Positions 56,646 to 64,000 of a stretch of DNA of 64,000 nucleotides are shown piece after piece. Within the stretch, counting starts at the first letter, position 1, and every line of letters starts with the position of its first letter. A program made the position numbers and the translations under genes. The notes below the pieces were generated by a model. That model worked only from the letters and a program-made list of their open reading frames with translations, searched no databases and was not told where the DNA came from. This DNA comes from Pseudomonas khorasanensis. GTDB taxonomy: Bacteria; Pseudomonadota; Gammaproteobacteria; Pseudomonadales; Pseudomonadaceae. Where the stretch lies: the NCBI RefSeq assembly GCF_014268505.2, contig NZ_JABWQP020000005.1, positions 186,001-250,000 on the forward strand, in the 5' to 3' direction.

Positions 56646-57737
56646 TTATTCGGAGGGCACGTATTCTACAACTTCCAGATCGAAACCGGATATCGCATTA
56701 AATTTCATCGGTGCGCTCATCAGGCGCATTTTGCGCACACCGAGGTCCCGCAGGATCTGCGAACCGGCACCGACGATGCTGTAAGTGGTCGGTTTTTTCA
56801 CCGGCGCCTGATCAGCGGTTTCACGGATATGCGCCAGCAGCACGTCGCCATCGAGCGGGTGACCGAGCAGCAGCACCACACCGCTGCCGGCCTCGGCTAC
56901 CGCGGCCATGGCGGCGCGCAGGCTCCAGCGGCCGGGTTGCTTGACCATCAGCAGGTCACGCAGCGGGTCCATGTTGTGCACGCGAACCAGGGTCGGTTCT
57001 TCGGCGCAGACATTGCCCAGGGTCAGGGCCATGTGCACATCGCCTTCCACGGAATCACGATAGGTCACCAGGTTGAATTGGCCCAGTTCGCTGTCCAGTG
57101 GCTGCTCGGCAATCCGCTGAACGGTACGTTCGTGGATCATCCGGTAGTGAATCAGGTCGGCAATGGTGCCGATCTTGATGTTGTGTTCGGCAGCGAAGGC
57201 TTCAAGTTCGGCGCGACGGGACATGGTGCCGTCGTCGTTCATCACTTCGCAGATCACGCCGCTTGGCTCGAAACCGGCCATGCGCGCCAGGTCGCAAGCC
57301 GCTTCGGTGTGACCGGCGCGTGCGAGGGTGCCGCCGGCCTGAGCCATCAGCGGGAAAATGTGGCCCGGGCTGACGATGTCTTCGGCTTTCGCGTCTTTGG
57401 CGGCAGCTGCTTGCACCGTGCGGGCGCGGTCGGCAGCGGAGATACCGGTGGTCACGCCCTCGGCCGCTTCGATCGAAACGGTGAACTTGGTGCCAAAACC
57501 GGAACCGTTGCGCGGCGCCATCAATGGCAGCTTCAACAGTTCGCAGCGCTCACGGCTCATCGGCATGCAGATCAGGCCACGGGCGTGCTTGGCCATGAAG
57601 TTGATGTGCTCAGCCTGGCAGCACTCGGCGGCCATGATCAGGTCGCCTTCGTTCTCGCGGTCTTCGTCATCCATGAGGATGACCATCTTGCCTTGGCGGA
57701 TATCTTCAACCAGTTCTTCGATGCTATTGAGCGCCAC
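56646..57737 (-). CDS. ribBA: DHBP synthase / degenerate GTP cyclohydrolase II fusion RibBA
   Basis: 363 residues. Residues 1-200 are an intact 3,4-dihydroxy-2-butanone-4-phosphate synthase ([54 protein letters not shown]). Residues 205-363 align with GTP cyclohydrolase II but lack the zinc-binding CxxxxxxxxxxCxC cluster and the REGRGIGL-type motif, so this half is probably inactive. The complete ribA at 52456 would supply that step. 109-base gap before ribH on the minus strand. Confidence 0.93.
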   Translation of the reverse strand: MALNSIEELVEDIRQGKMVILMDDEDRENEGDLIMAAECCQAEHINFMAKHARGLICMPMSRERCELLKLPLMAPRNGSGFGTKFTVSIEAAEGVTTGISAADRARTVQAAAAKDAKAEDIVSPGHIFPLMAQAGGTLARAGHTEAACDLARMAGFEPSGVICEVMNDDGTMSRRAELEAFAAEHNIKIGTIADLIHYRMIHERTVQRIAEQPLDSELGQFNLVTYRDSVEGDVHMALTLGNVCAEEPTLVRVHNMDPLRDLLMVKQPGRWSLRAAMAAVAEAGSGVVLLLGHPLDGDVLLAHIRETADQAPVKKPTTYSIVGAGSQILRDLGVRKMRLMSAPMKFNAISGFDLEVVEYVPSE

Positions 57738-57769
57738 AAGGCACCCCCTTTCTTTTGAAATTTTGAGCT

Positions 57770-58435
57770 TCAGGATTTGAGGTAGCCGTTTTGGGCCAGA
57801 AAGCTTTCGGTAATAGTGCCGCCGGCAACGGATTCGGCGGCCTTGTCGCCCAACAGCAGACGCTCCAGATAACGCGCCAGCAAGTCGACCTCCAGGTTCA
57901 CACGGCGGCCCGGCTTGTAGGACGCCATGATGGTTTCGCTCAAGGTGTGCGGAATGATCGTCAGCATGAACTCGGCGCCATCGACTGCGTTCACCGTCAG
58001 GCTGGTGCCGTCGACGGTGATCGAGCCTTTATGGGCGATGTATTTGGCGAGGTCTTTCGGCGCGCGAATGCGAAATTCCACGGCGCGGGCGTTATCGCTG
58101 CGCGAGACCACTTCGCCGACGCCATCGACGTGACCGCTGACCAGGTGGCCGCCGAGGCGCGTGGTCGGGGTCAGGGCTTTTTCCAGATTGACCGGGCTGC
58201 CGCTTTTCAGGTCATTCATGGCGGTGCAGTCGAGGGTTTCGCGGCTGACATCGGCGGCGAAGCCGTTGCCCGGCAACTCGACAGCGGTCAGGCAAACGCC
58301 ATTGACCGCGATGCTGTCGCCCAGTTTGACGTCGCTCAAATCAAGCTTGCCGGTGTCGACATGGACCCGCACATCACCGCCCTTGGGGGTCAGTGCGCGG
58401 ATACTGCCGATGGATTCGATGATGCCGGTGAACAT
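57770..58435 (-). CDS. ribE: Riboflavin synthase, alpha chain
   Basis: Dismutates two lumazines to riboflavin. 221 residues with two lumazine-binding repeats: [46 protein letters not shown] and [18 protein letters not shown]. Terminal GYLKS is typical. Between ribD and ribBA. Confidence 0.96.
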   Translation of the reverse strand: MFTGIIESIGSIRALTPKGGDVRVHVDTGKLDLSDVKLGDSIAVNGVCLTAVELPGNGFAADVSRETLDCTAMNDLKSGSPVNLEKALTPTTRLGGHLVSGHVDGVGEVVSRSDNARAVEFRIRAPKDLAKYIAHKGSITVDGTSLTVNAVDGAEFMLTIIPHTLSETIMASYKPGRRVNLEVDLLARYLERLLLGDKAAESVAGGTITESFLAQNGYLKS

Positions 58436-58482
58436 GGGGTTCTCCTTGAGAACTGGGCCAGCGCAAACGCAATGGCCGGGAA

Positions 58483-59616
58483 TTATACGCTTGCCGGCGG
58501 GAGCGCGATGGCAGTGACTCGCCAGTCATCGCCCACCGCGCGGATTTCAGTGATTTTCAGCTCGGGCGCGTCCTTCATGTGCGCCAGCGGCCAGTCCAGC
58601 AACGGACGCGCCGTAGAGCCGAGAAACTTGCCGGCGATGAAGATCACGAATTCGTCGACCAGCCCGAGCTGGGCAAACGCCCCGGCAAGACGCGGTCCGG
58701 CCTCGACCAGCACCTCGTTGACGCCACGATTGCCGAGTTCAATCAGCAACTGGCGCAAATCGACCTGCCCGTCATCACCCGGCACGATCAGGCATTCCGG
58801 GCCATTGGCATATTGTTCTTCAACCGCCACACACGTCGCGACCAGCGCAGGCCCCGCCCTGAAGAACGGCGCGTCGAGCGGCACCCGCAGGCGTCCGTCG
58901 ATCAGCACTCGCAGCGGCGGGCGACTCATGGCCAGCGCGGTTTGCGCGGCATCCAGCCCCAGCTCTTCGGCACGAACGGTCAAGCGCGCGCCGTCGGCGA
59001 GCACCGTGTCGGCGCCGGTCAGCACGACGGCCGCCTGTGCACGCAAGCGCTGGACTGCCGAACGCGCCGCCGGGCCGGTGATCCACTGGCTCTCACCGTT
59101 CTCCATCGCCGTGCGCCCGTCGAGGCTCATGGCCAGTTTGACCCGCACGAACGGCAAGCCGAGTTCCATGCGTTTCAGGAAACCTTCATTGAGCTTGCGC
59201 GCCTCAGCTTCCAGCACACCGCTATGAACTGCGATGCCTGCATCGGCCAGACGTTGCAGACCTCGCCCCGCCACTTGCGGGTTCGGATCGCGCATCGCGG
59301 CAACCACCCGTGCGACACCGGCATTCACCAGCGCATCGGCGCACGGCGGCGTACGCCCGTGGTGGCTGCAAGGTTCGAGAGTGACGTAAGCGGTCGCGCC
59401 CCGGGCCAGTTCACCGGCGGCGCGCAAGGCATGGACCTCGGCATGGGGTTCGCCGGCGCGCTCGTGCCAGCCTTCACCGACGATCTGTCCGTCGCGCACC
59501 ACAACACAGCCGACCCGTGGATTGGGGTGGGTGGTGTAATGACCCTTGCGCGCCAGTTCCAGCGCGCGGGCCATGAAATGGGCGTCGAGGATCGCCTGCT
59601 CGGCGGCGGTGGTCAT
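58483..59616 (-). CDS. ribD: Bifunctional pyrimidine deaminase/reductase RibD
   Basis: 377 residues. N-terminal deaminase with zinc site HAEVHAL and [16 protein letters not shown]-terminal reductase from ~150 ([33 protein letters not shown]). Overlaps nrdR by four bases. Steps two and three of riboflavin synthesis. Confidence 0.96.
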   Translation of the reverse strand: MTTAAEQAILDAHFMARALELARKGHYTTHPNPRVGCVVVRDGQIVGEGWHERAGEPHAEVHALRAAGELARGATAYVTLEPCSHHGRTPPCADALVNAGVARVVAAMRDPNPQVAGRGLQRLADAGIAVHSGVLEAEARKLNEGFLKRMELGLPFVRVKLAMSLDGRTAMENGESQWITGPAARSAVQRLRAQAAVVLTGADTVLADGARLTVRAEELGLDAAQTALAMSRPPLRVLIDGRLRVPLDAPFFRAGPALVATCVAVEEQYANGPECLIVPGDDGQVDLRQLLIELGNRGVNEVLVEAGPRLAGAFAQLGLVDEFVIFIAGKFLGSTARPLLDWPLAHMKDAPELKITEIRAVGDDWRVTAIALPPASV

Positions 59617-60077
59617 TCTTTCACCGGTTCGCGGGCGAGGCGGTCGATCTCTTCGCGGAATTCATTGAGGTCCTGGAAGCGCTTGTACACCGAGGCGAAA
59701 CGGATGTACGCCACTTCATCAAGCTTTTGCAGTTCGGCCATCACCAGCTCGCCGACCACGAGGGATTTGACCTCGCGTTCACCGGTGGCGCGCAGCTTGT
59801 GCTTGATGTGGACGAGAGAGGACTCGAGGCGCTCGACGCTCACCGGACGTTTCTCCAGGGCGCGTTGCATGCCGGCGCGGAGTTTTTCTTCGTCGAACGG
59901 TTGGCGGCTGCCGTCAGTTTTGATCAGGCGCGGCAACACCAGTTCGGCCGTCTCGAACGTCGTGAAACGTTCGCCGCAGGCCAGGCATTCACGCCGGCGG
60001 CGCACCTGTTCGCCCTCGGCGACCAGACGCGAGTCGATGACCTTGGTGTCGTTGGCACCGCAGAAGGGACAGTGCAT
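59613..60077 (-). CDS. nrdR: Ribonucleotide reductase regulator NrdR
   Basis: 154 residues. Zinc ribbon [15 protein letters not shown] and [12 protein letters not shown], followed by an ATP-cone domain ([20 protein letters not shown]...). Binds NrdR boxes and represses nrd genes depending on ATP/dATP. Start MHCPFCG at 60077; the longer in-frame start 19 codons upstream was rejected. Head of the riboflavin cluster. Confidence 0.96.
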   Translation of the reverse strand: MHCPFCGANDTKVIDSRLVAEGEQVRRRRECLACGERFTTFETAELVLPRLIKTDGSRQPFDEEKLRAGMQRALEKRPVSVERLESSLVHIKHKLRATGEREVKSLVVGELVMAELQKLDEVAYIRFASVYKRFQDLNEFREEIDRLAREPVKE

Positions 60078-60205
60078 GGTGGCTGGCAACAAAAAATGGG
60101 AGGGCCATGGTAGCGCATCCCCGTGGCAAGACAAGCCATAGGCTTTGCGGTATACAGAACGGCATGATCGTCTGATCCATGGAATTCATTCTGCCGGAGC
60201 CTCCA

Positions 60206-60670
60206 ATGCCGTTACGTCCGCTCGTTTTGCTCAGCCTTTTCAGCCTGTTGGTGGCCTGTGGCAGCGATGCACCCAAGCCGCAACCGCCGACGCCAGGCCC
60301 CGCGCCCGCGCAAGCACAGAAAAAAGCCAAGGAGGCCGCCGAACTCGGCCCGCTGCCCGCGCATCAGCGCGAACTGAGCGGCACCCTGCAAGGCGTGCCG
60401 GCTGGCGCCGAAGTCGAACTGGCGCTGCTGGTGATCGACGACAAGGACCGCCCGCAACAACTGCTCGCCAGCTCCAGTCTGATCGGCAATAACCAGATCC
60501 TGCCGTTTCATCTGCGTTTCAACCCCGAGGCGTTTCCAGTCGGTGCCCGGGTTGAACTGCGTGGCCGCGCCAGCCAGTCCGGCCAACTGATCCTGCACCT
60601 GCCCTCGCAGACCATTACCCAGCCAACGACGCAGGCGCTGGGCCAGCTGCAATTCGTCAAAGCCCCATGA
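60206..60670 (+). CDS. YbaY-family lipoprotein
   Basis: 154 residues. Signal MPLRPLVLLSLFSLLVAC with lipobox (Cys18), a Pro/Ala-rich linker (KPQPPTPGPAPAQAQ), then a YbaY-like beta domain (LSGTLQGVPAGAEVELALLV). GGAG six bases upstream of the ATG. Function unknown. Overlaps the methyltransferase gene by four bases (ATGA). Confidence 0.82.
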   Translation: MPLRPLVLLSLFSLLVACGSDAPKPQPPTPGPAPAQAQKKAKEAAELGPLPAHQRELSGTLQGVPAGAEVELALLVIDDKDRPQQLLASSSLIGNNQILPFHLRFNPEAFPVGARVELRGRASQSGQLILHLPSQTITQPTTQALGQLQFVKAP

Positions 60671-61323
60671 ATGCACCGCTCGACCTGCAACAGGCGTTGG
60701 GTGCGTTGCTCGGTGACGCCAGACTGAAAGCCTGCGCGTTGCCGGACACCGATTTGCAGTTGTGGCTGATCGATGGCGACAACATGGCCCGCGAATTCAG
60801 CCAGGAAGAAATTCAGCGCATTCTGCACGAGCCACCGTATTGGGCTTTCTGCTGGGCCAGCGGTCTGGCGGTGGCACGCTATCTGGCGGCGTTTCCCGAA
60901 TGGGTGCGCGGCAAACGGGTGCTGGATTTCGGCGCAGGTTCCGGGATTGCCGGGATCGCAGCGGTGAAAGCCGGGGCGCTGGAAGTGGTGGCCTGTGACC
61001 TCGATCCGTTGGCAATCGCCGCATGCAGGGCAAACGCCGAGCTCAATGATGTGCAGATGAGTTACTCATCGGACTTTTTTGCCGAAGCGGATCGCTTTGA
61101 CCTGATTCTGGTGGCCGATGTCCTGTATGACCGGGCGAACTTGCCACTGCTCGATGCGTTTCTCAGTCGCGGGCGCGAGGCACTGGTCGCGGATTCGCGG
61201 GTCAGGGACTTTCGTCATCCGCTGTATCAGCGCATGGAAATGCTCCAGGCGATGACCCTTCCCGATCTCGCCGAGCCGGAAGAATTTCGGCATGTCAGCC
61301 TGTACCATGCGCGGCGCGGTTAA
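60667..61323 (+). CDS. Class I SAM-dependent methyltransferase (PrmA/ETFB-KMT-like)
   Basis: 218 residues. SAM-binding motif DFGAGSGIAGIAAVKAGA followed by VVACDLDPLAIAACRANAELN, and post-motif LILVADVLYDRANLPLLD with the acidic/aromatic pattern of protein lysine methyltransferases related to PrmA and ETFB-KMT. Target unknown. Translationally coupled to the lipoprotein gene. Confidence 0.85.
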   Translation: MNAPLDLQQALGALLGDARLKACALPDTDLQLWLIDGDNMAREFSQEEIQRILHEPPYWAFCWASGLAVARYLAAFPEWVRGKRVLDFGAGSGIAGIAAVKAGALEVVACDLDPLAIAACRANAELNDVQMSYSSDFFAEADRFDLILVADVLYDRANLPLLDAFLSRGREALVADSRVRDFRHPLYQRMEMLQAMTLPDLAEPEEFRHVSLYHARRG

Positions 61324-61327
61324 GAGC

Positions 61328-61402
61328 TTCGCGAGCAGGCTCGCTCCCACATTGGATCTGTGGCGTTTGCAAGTCTCGTGTGGGAGCGAGCCTGCTCGCG
61401 AA
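61328..61402. repeat. REPIN, family A
   Basis: Arms TTCGCGAGCAGGCTCGCTCC (61328) and TGTGGGAGCGAGCCTGCTCG (to 61402) in inverted orientation with a ~26-base spacer, five bases after the methyltransferase stop. Confidence 0.9.
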
Positions 61403-61505
61403 GGCGCCATCCGGGGGGACACATCTCCAAAACCTGCCCCGCTTCCGGCTACATCCCACCAAGCCTTATAGTTGCACCATCTAGGCTTTTTTGACGAGAT
61501 CCCCC

Positions 61506-62378
61506 ATGAGTGAGCAAACGCCGTACATCTTCGACGCCACGACGGCTGATTTCGACCAGTCAGTGATCGAAGCATCCTTCAACAAACCGGTGCTGGTGGA
61601 TTTCTGGGCCGAATGGTGTGCGCCCTGCAAGGCACTGATGCCGATGCTGCAAGGCATTGCCGAGAGTTATCAGGGCGAGTTGCTGCTGGCCAAGGTCAAC
61701 TGCGACGTCGAGCAGGACATCGTTGCGCGCTTCGGCATTCGCAGCCTGCCCACCGTGGTGTTGTTCAAGGACGGTCAGCCGGTCGATGGCTTTGCCGGCG
61801 CACAACCGGAATCCGCCGTGCGCGCCCTGCTTGAGCCTCACGTGCAGATGCCACCAACGGCCGCCGCCGATCCGTTCGAACAGGCTCAGGCGTTATTTGA
61901 CGAAGGCCGTTTCGCCGACGCCGAAGCGGCGCTGGTGGTCTTGCTCAACGACGACAACTCAAACGCCAAAGCGCTGATCCTGTATGCACGCTGCCTGACC
62001 GAACGCGGCGAACTGGACGAAGCGCAAACCGTGCTCGATGCGGTCAAGAGCGATGAGCACAAAGCCGCCCTCGCCGGTGCCAAGGCGCAGATCAAATTCC
62101 TCGGGCTCGCCCGCGATTTGCCGGACGCCGCCGACCTGAAAAGTCGTCTGGCACAGAACCCGCAGGACGATGAAGCGACGTATCAACTGGCGATCCAGCA
62201 ACTGGCGCGCCAGCAGTACGAAGCGGCGCTCGATGCGCTGCTCAAGCTGTTCATTCGCAATCGCAGCTATGGCGAAGGGTTGCCGCACAAGACCTTGCTG
62301 CAGGTATTCGAGTTGTTGGGCAATGATCATCCGCTGGTGAACGTGTACCGGCGCAAGGTGTTTGCGGCGCTTTATTAA
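61506..62378 (+). CDS. cnoX: Thioredoxin-TPR protein (CnoX/YbbN-type chaperedoxin)
   Basis: 290 residues. N-terminal thioredoxin domain with an intact active site WCAPCKALMP (near residue 40), then four TPR-like helices (AQALFDEGRFADAEAALVVL, ARCLTERGELDEAQ) and a C-terminal GEGLPHKTLLQVFELLG, the CnoX signature. E. coli CnoX has lost the CxxC; this copy keeps it. Starts MSEQTPYIFD at 61506; an in-frame TTG at 61491 was rejected. Confidence 0.9.
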   Translation: MSEQTPYIFDATTADFDQSVIEASFNKPVLVDFWAEWCAPCKALMPMLQGIAESYQGELLLAKVNCDVEQDIVARFGIRSLPTVVLFKDGQPVDGFAGAQPESAVRALLEPHVQMPPTAAADPFEQAQALFDEGRFADAEAALVVLLNDDNSNAKALILYARCLTERGELDEAQTVLDAVKSDEHKAALAGAKAQIKFLGLARDLPDAADLKSRLAQNPQDDEATYQLAIQQLARQQYEAALDALLKLFIRNRSYGEGLPHKTLLQVFELLGNDHPLVNVYRRKVFAALY

Positions 62379-62381
62379 AGT

Positions 62382-62461
62382 CAAAAGATCGCAGCGTGCC
62401 GCAGCTCCTACATTGGGACGGTATACGCCTTTGTAGGAGCTGCCGCAGGCTGCGATCTTTT
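62382..62461. repeat. REPIN, family C
   Basis: Arms CAAAAGATCGCAGCGTGCCG (62382) and GTAGGAGCTGCCGCAGGCTG (to 62461) in inverted orientation, between convergent genes. Confidence 0.88.
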
Positions 62462-62466
62462 ACGGC

Positions 62467-62826
62467 TTACCCGATCCAGCTATAGAGCGGCGTATCCCCA
62501 CCACTGATCACTTTCACATCCGAACTGTGGCGCAGGCGCACCAGCAGGCGTTTGCCTGACACCGCATTGCCGGTCAGGCTTTCGAGTTGCTCAAGCAGAT
62601 CCGGCCCGCTGAGCTGCCCGGCCTTGCGCAACAGATCCCGTGCAACCTGCCACAACGCATCGTCCTGATTCACCGGTTTCGCCGCAGGGGTCCCAGCAAC
62701 CGCTTCAGGTTGAGCCATTGGCGACTGCCCATTCAAGGCCGATCCGAGCTTCGCCCAATCACTGTCATCCAGCTCAACCGTCAGATCCACCGGCACCTCG
62801 CCGACCGTTCCGCGTATCCGCAACAT
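62467..62826 (-). CDS. Conserved hypothetical protein (119 aa)
   Basis: Begins MLRIRGTVGEVPVDLTVELD. Residues 1-30 look beta-rich, 30-60 a low-complexity Ala/Pro linker, and 55-119 helical with ALWQVARDLLRKAGQL. No family recognised with confidence. No signal or membrane segment. It is transcribed away from the DUF2796 gene, so 62827-62961 is a divergent promoter region. Confidence 0.75.
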   Translation of the reverse strand: MLRIRGTVGEVPVDLTVELDDSDWAKLGSALNGQSPMAQPEAVAGTPAAKPVNQDDALWQVARDLLRKAGQLSGPDLLEQLESLTGNAVSGKRLLVRLRHSSDVKVISGGDTPLYSWIG

Positions 62827-62912
62827 CGAGTTCGCTCCTGCACATTTATGACCTGCATGCTCCCACGGGACTTGTGCAACGCCAAGCGCACGGGCAAACT
62901 CTGCGCGCTTTC

Positions 62913-62925
62913 GTTATAAGATTAC
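62913..62925 (+). promoter_or_regulatory. Candidate Zur box upstream of the DUF2796 gene
   Basis: GTTATAAGATTAC matches the gamma-proteobacterial Zur consensus GTTATAATATAAC at 11 of 13 positions, 37 bases before the ATG at 62962. Fits zinc control of the His-rich protein. Inference. Confidence 0.5.
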
Positions 62926-62961
62926 ATAACAAACTTTTCATTTTACTTCCCGGAGTCCGCC

Positions 62962-63573
62962 ATGCGCCGTTTGCTGCTTGCCTTGCCGTTTGCCCTGTTG
63001 CCGCTGGCCATTGCCCATGCGGCTGATGAGCACGATCATGATCACGACCATGATCACGACCATGAACACGGCAGCCTTGGCGCCCATGAGCATGGCGTCG
63101 GCCGGCTGAACGCGGCGCTCGACGGCCAGACCCTCGAACTGGAGCTGGAAAGCCCGGCGATGAATCTGGTCGGTTTTGAACACGCCGCGACTTCCGATGC
63201 CGATAAGGCCAAGGTGGCTGCCGCACGTGCGCAACTGGAAAAACCCCTGGCGCTGTTCGGCCTACCCGCCGCTGCCGGTTGCAAAGTGGTCAGCCAGGAA
63301 CTGGAAAGCCCGCTGTTTGGCGACAAGCCGGATGCTGATGACCACCATGAAGATGAAGCCGACAAGGATGGTCACGAGCATCACCATGACCACAGCGAAA
63401 TCCATGCGCATTTCCAATTCAGTTGCGCCACGCCGGGCGCGTTGAAGACGCTCGATCTGGCAAATCTCTTCAAGACCTTCCCGGCCACGCAGAAGATTCA
63501 GGTACAACTGATCAGCGCGAATGGTCAGCAGGGCACGGAAGTGACGGCGAAATCGGCCGCGCTGAAATTCTGA
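62962..63573 (+). CDS. DUF2796 His-rich zinc-binding periplasmic protein (ZrgA-like)
   Basis: 203 residues with signal RRLLLALPFALLPLAIAHA. Two His/Asp-rich clusters (HDHDHDHDHDHEHG near 24-37 and DGHEHHHDHSEIHAHF near 136-150) predict metal binding. The rest matches DUF2796, the family of Vibrio ZrgA. Followed by a REPIN and an ABC-transporter ATPase gene, as in zinc-regulated transporter clusters. Confidence 0.9.
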   Translation: MRRLLLALPFALLPLAIAHAADEHDHDHDHDHDHEHGSLGAHEHGVGRLNAALDGQTLELELESPAMNLVGFEHAATSDADKAKVAAARAQLEKPLALFGLPAAAGCKVVSQELESPLFGDKPDADDHHEDEADKDGHEHHHDHSEIHAHFQFSCATPGALKTLDLANLFKTFPATQKIQVQLISANGQQGTEVTAKSAALKF

Positions 63574-63590
63574 ACAGAATGAAAATCCCT

Positions 63591-63692
63591 TGTAGGAGCT
63601 GACGAGTGCAACGAGGCTGCGATCTTTTGATTGTAAAAAACCAGGATCAAAAGATCGTCCGATCGCGGCCCGAGCCTTCGGCAGCTCCTACA
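63591..63692. repeat. REPIN, family C, before the ABC gene
   Basis: Arms TGTAGGAGCTGACGAGTGCA (63592) and the inverse ending GGCAGCTCCTACA (63692), with the shared core GATCTTTTGAT / GATCAAAAGATC. The ABC-gene ribosome-binding site (AGGGG) immediately follows the last arm. Confidence 0.85.
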
Positions 63693-63699
63693 GGGGTTA

Positions 63700-64000
63700 A
63701 TGTCCAACCATGAAATCGGCGCCATGACCCAAGCACTCATCGAACTTTCCGACCTGGGCTTCAACTGGCCCGGGCACCCGACGCTGCTGGACATCCCGGC
63801 GTTTCGCCTCGAACCCGGTGAAACCCTGTTTCTCAAAGGCCCCAGCGGCAGTGGCAAGACCACCCTGCTCGGCCTGCTCGGCGGTGTGCAGAAACCCGGT
63901 CGCGGCAGTATTCGCCTGCTCGGCCAGGAACTGACCGAGCTGTCCGCCGGCGCTCGCGACACTTTCCGCGTCGATCACACCGGCTACATTTTCCAGCAAT
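63700..64000 (+). CDS. ABC transporter ATP-binding protein, N-terminal part
   Basis: Starts MSNHEIGAMTQALIEL and is cut by the right edge at about residue 100. Walker A KGPSGSGKTTLLGLLGG and the Q-loop IFQQ are visible, with the MacB/LolD-type layout. An in-frame ATG at 63724 is an alternative start. By context with the DUF2796 gene it may be the ATPase of a zinc-related exporter or importer. Confidence 0.85.
   Translation, partial: MSNHEIGAMTQALIELSDLGFNWPGHPTLLDIPAFRLEPGETLFLKGPSGSGKTTLLGLLGGVQKPGRGSIRLLGQELTELSAGARDTFRVDHTGYIFQQ

Noticed and set aside
56555..58482. FMN riboswitch within the riboflavin cluster
   Set aside because: The gaps are at most 91 bases and show no RFN-like conserved motifs; too short for the aptamer.
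4085..63692. Possible CRISPR arrays among the repeated palindromes
   Set aside because: Copies are dispersed single REPINs with no regular spacers and no cas genes.
1..64000. tRNA or rRNA genes
   Set aside because: None recognised by eye in any intergenic gap.

Overview
The window looks like the chromosome of a fluorescent Pseudomonas (P. fluorescens group). The supports are the gene orders proA-nadD-rsfS-rlmH-mrdA, nrdR-ribD-ribE-ribBA-ribH-nusB-thiL-pgpA and xseB-ispA-dxs, an ethanolamine cluster in the order regulator/exaC/permease/eutB/eutC, high GC coding sequence, and many REP/REPIN-type palindromes of the kind typical of this group. This is an inference from gene content. No rRNA, tRNA or CRISPR array was seen.

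Layout. 1-3174: housekeeping minus-strand genes (mrdA 5' end, rlmH, rsfS, nadD, proA). 3352-5546: a DNA glycosylase and a DedA-PAP2 fusion. 5547-12445: an accessory toxin-like island. It holds a 665-residue protein with a cholera/pertussis-like ADP-ribosyltransferase signature, a 1162-residue protein with a TcdA/TcdB-like membrane-insertion region and RTX-like calcium repeats, a bidirectional terminator, and two unrecognised genes facing them. 12559-19792: Lon-N-like protein, LrgA/LrgB pair, MaoC-like protein, a MORN-repeat/C13-peptidase lipoprotein, an NAD(P)-binding protein, a YceK-like lipoprotein, ubiX and mpl. 19880-27619: a sigma-54 activator and the ethanolamine catabolic genes, with a good -24/-12 promoter and a tandem dyad. 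27735-30654: GNAT, DedA, MtfA-type peptidase and ppa.

30872-34244: an S24-type repressor, a small lipoprotein and a DarT/DarG ADP-ribosylation toxin-antitoxin pair. 34290-44472: a six-gene minus-strand operon matching P. aeruginosa magABCDEF (yfaPATSQ-like), with an alpha-2-macroglobulin lacking the thioester cysteine. 44666-45883: a Fic enzyme preceded by four alternating arms of one palindrome. 45989-49105: xseB, ispA, dxs (isoprenoid precursors). 49243-53073: btuB, btuF, a membrane protein and ribA (cobalamin uptake and riboflavin). 53301-60077: a solute-binding protein and the riboflavin/thiamine cluster up to nrdR. 60206-64000: a lipoprotein, a methyltransferase, a CnoX-type thioredoxin, an unknown gene, and a zinc-binding DUF2796 protein with the start of an ABC ATPase.

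Connections. EutBC needs adenosylcobalamin, and BtuB/BtuF bring in corrinoids. RibBA carries a degenerate cyclohydrolase domain, so the separate RibA probably supplies that activity. The most interesting parts are the two-gene toxin island, the four-arm leader of fic and the regulatory sites of the ethanolamine and mag operons.
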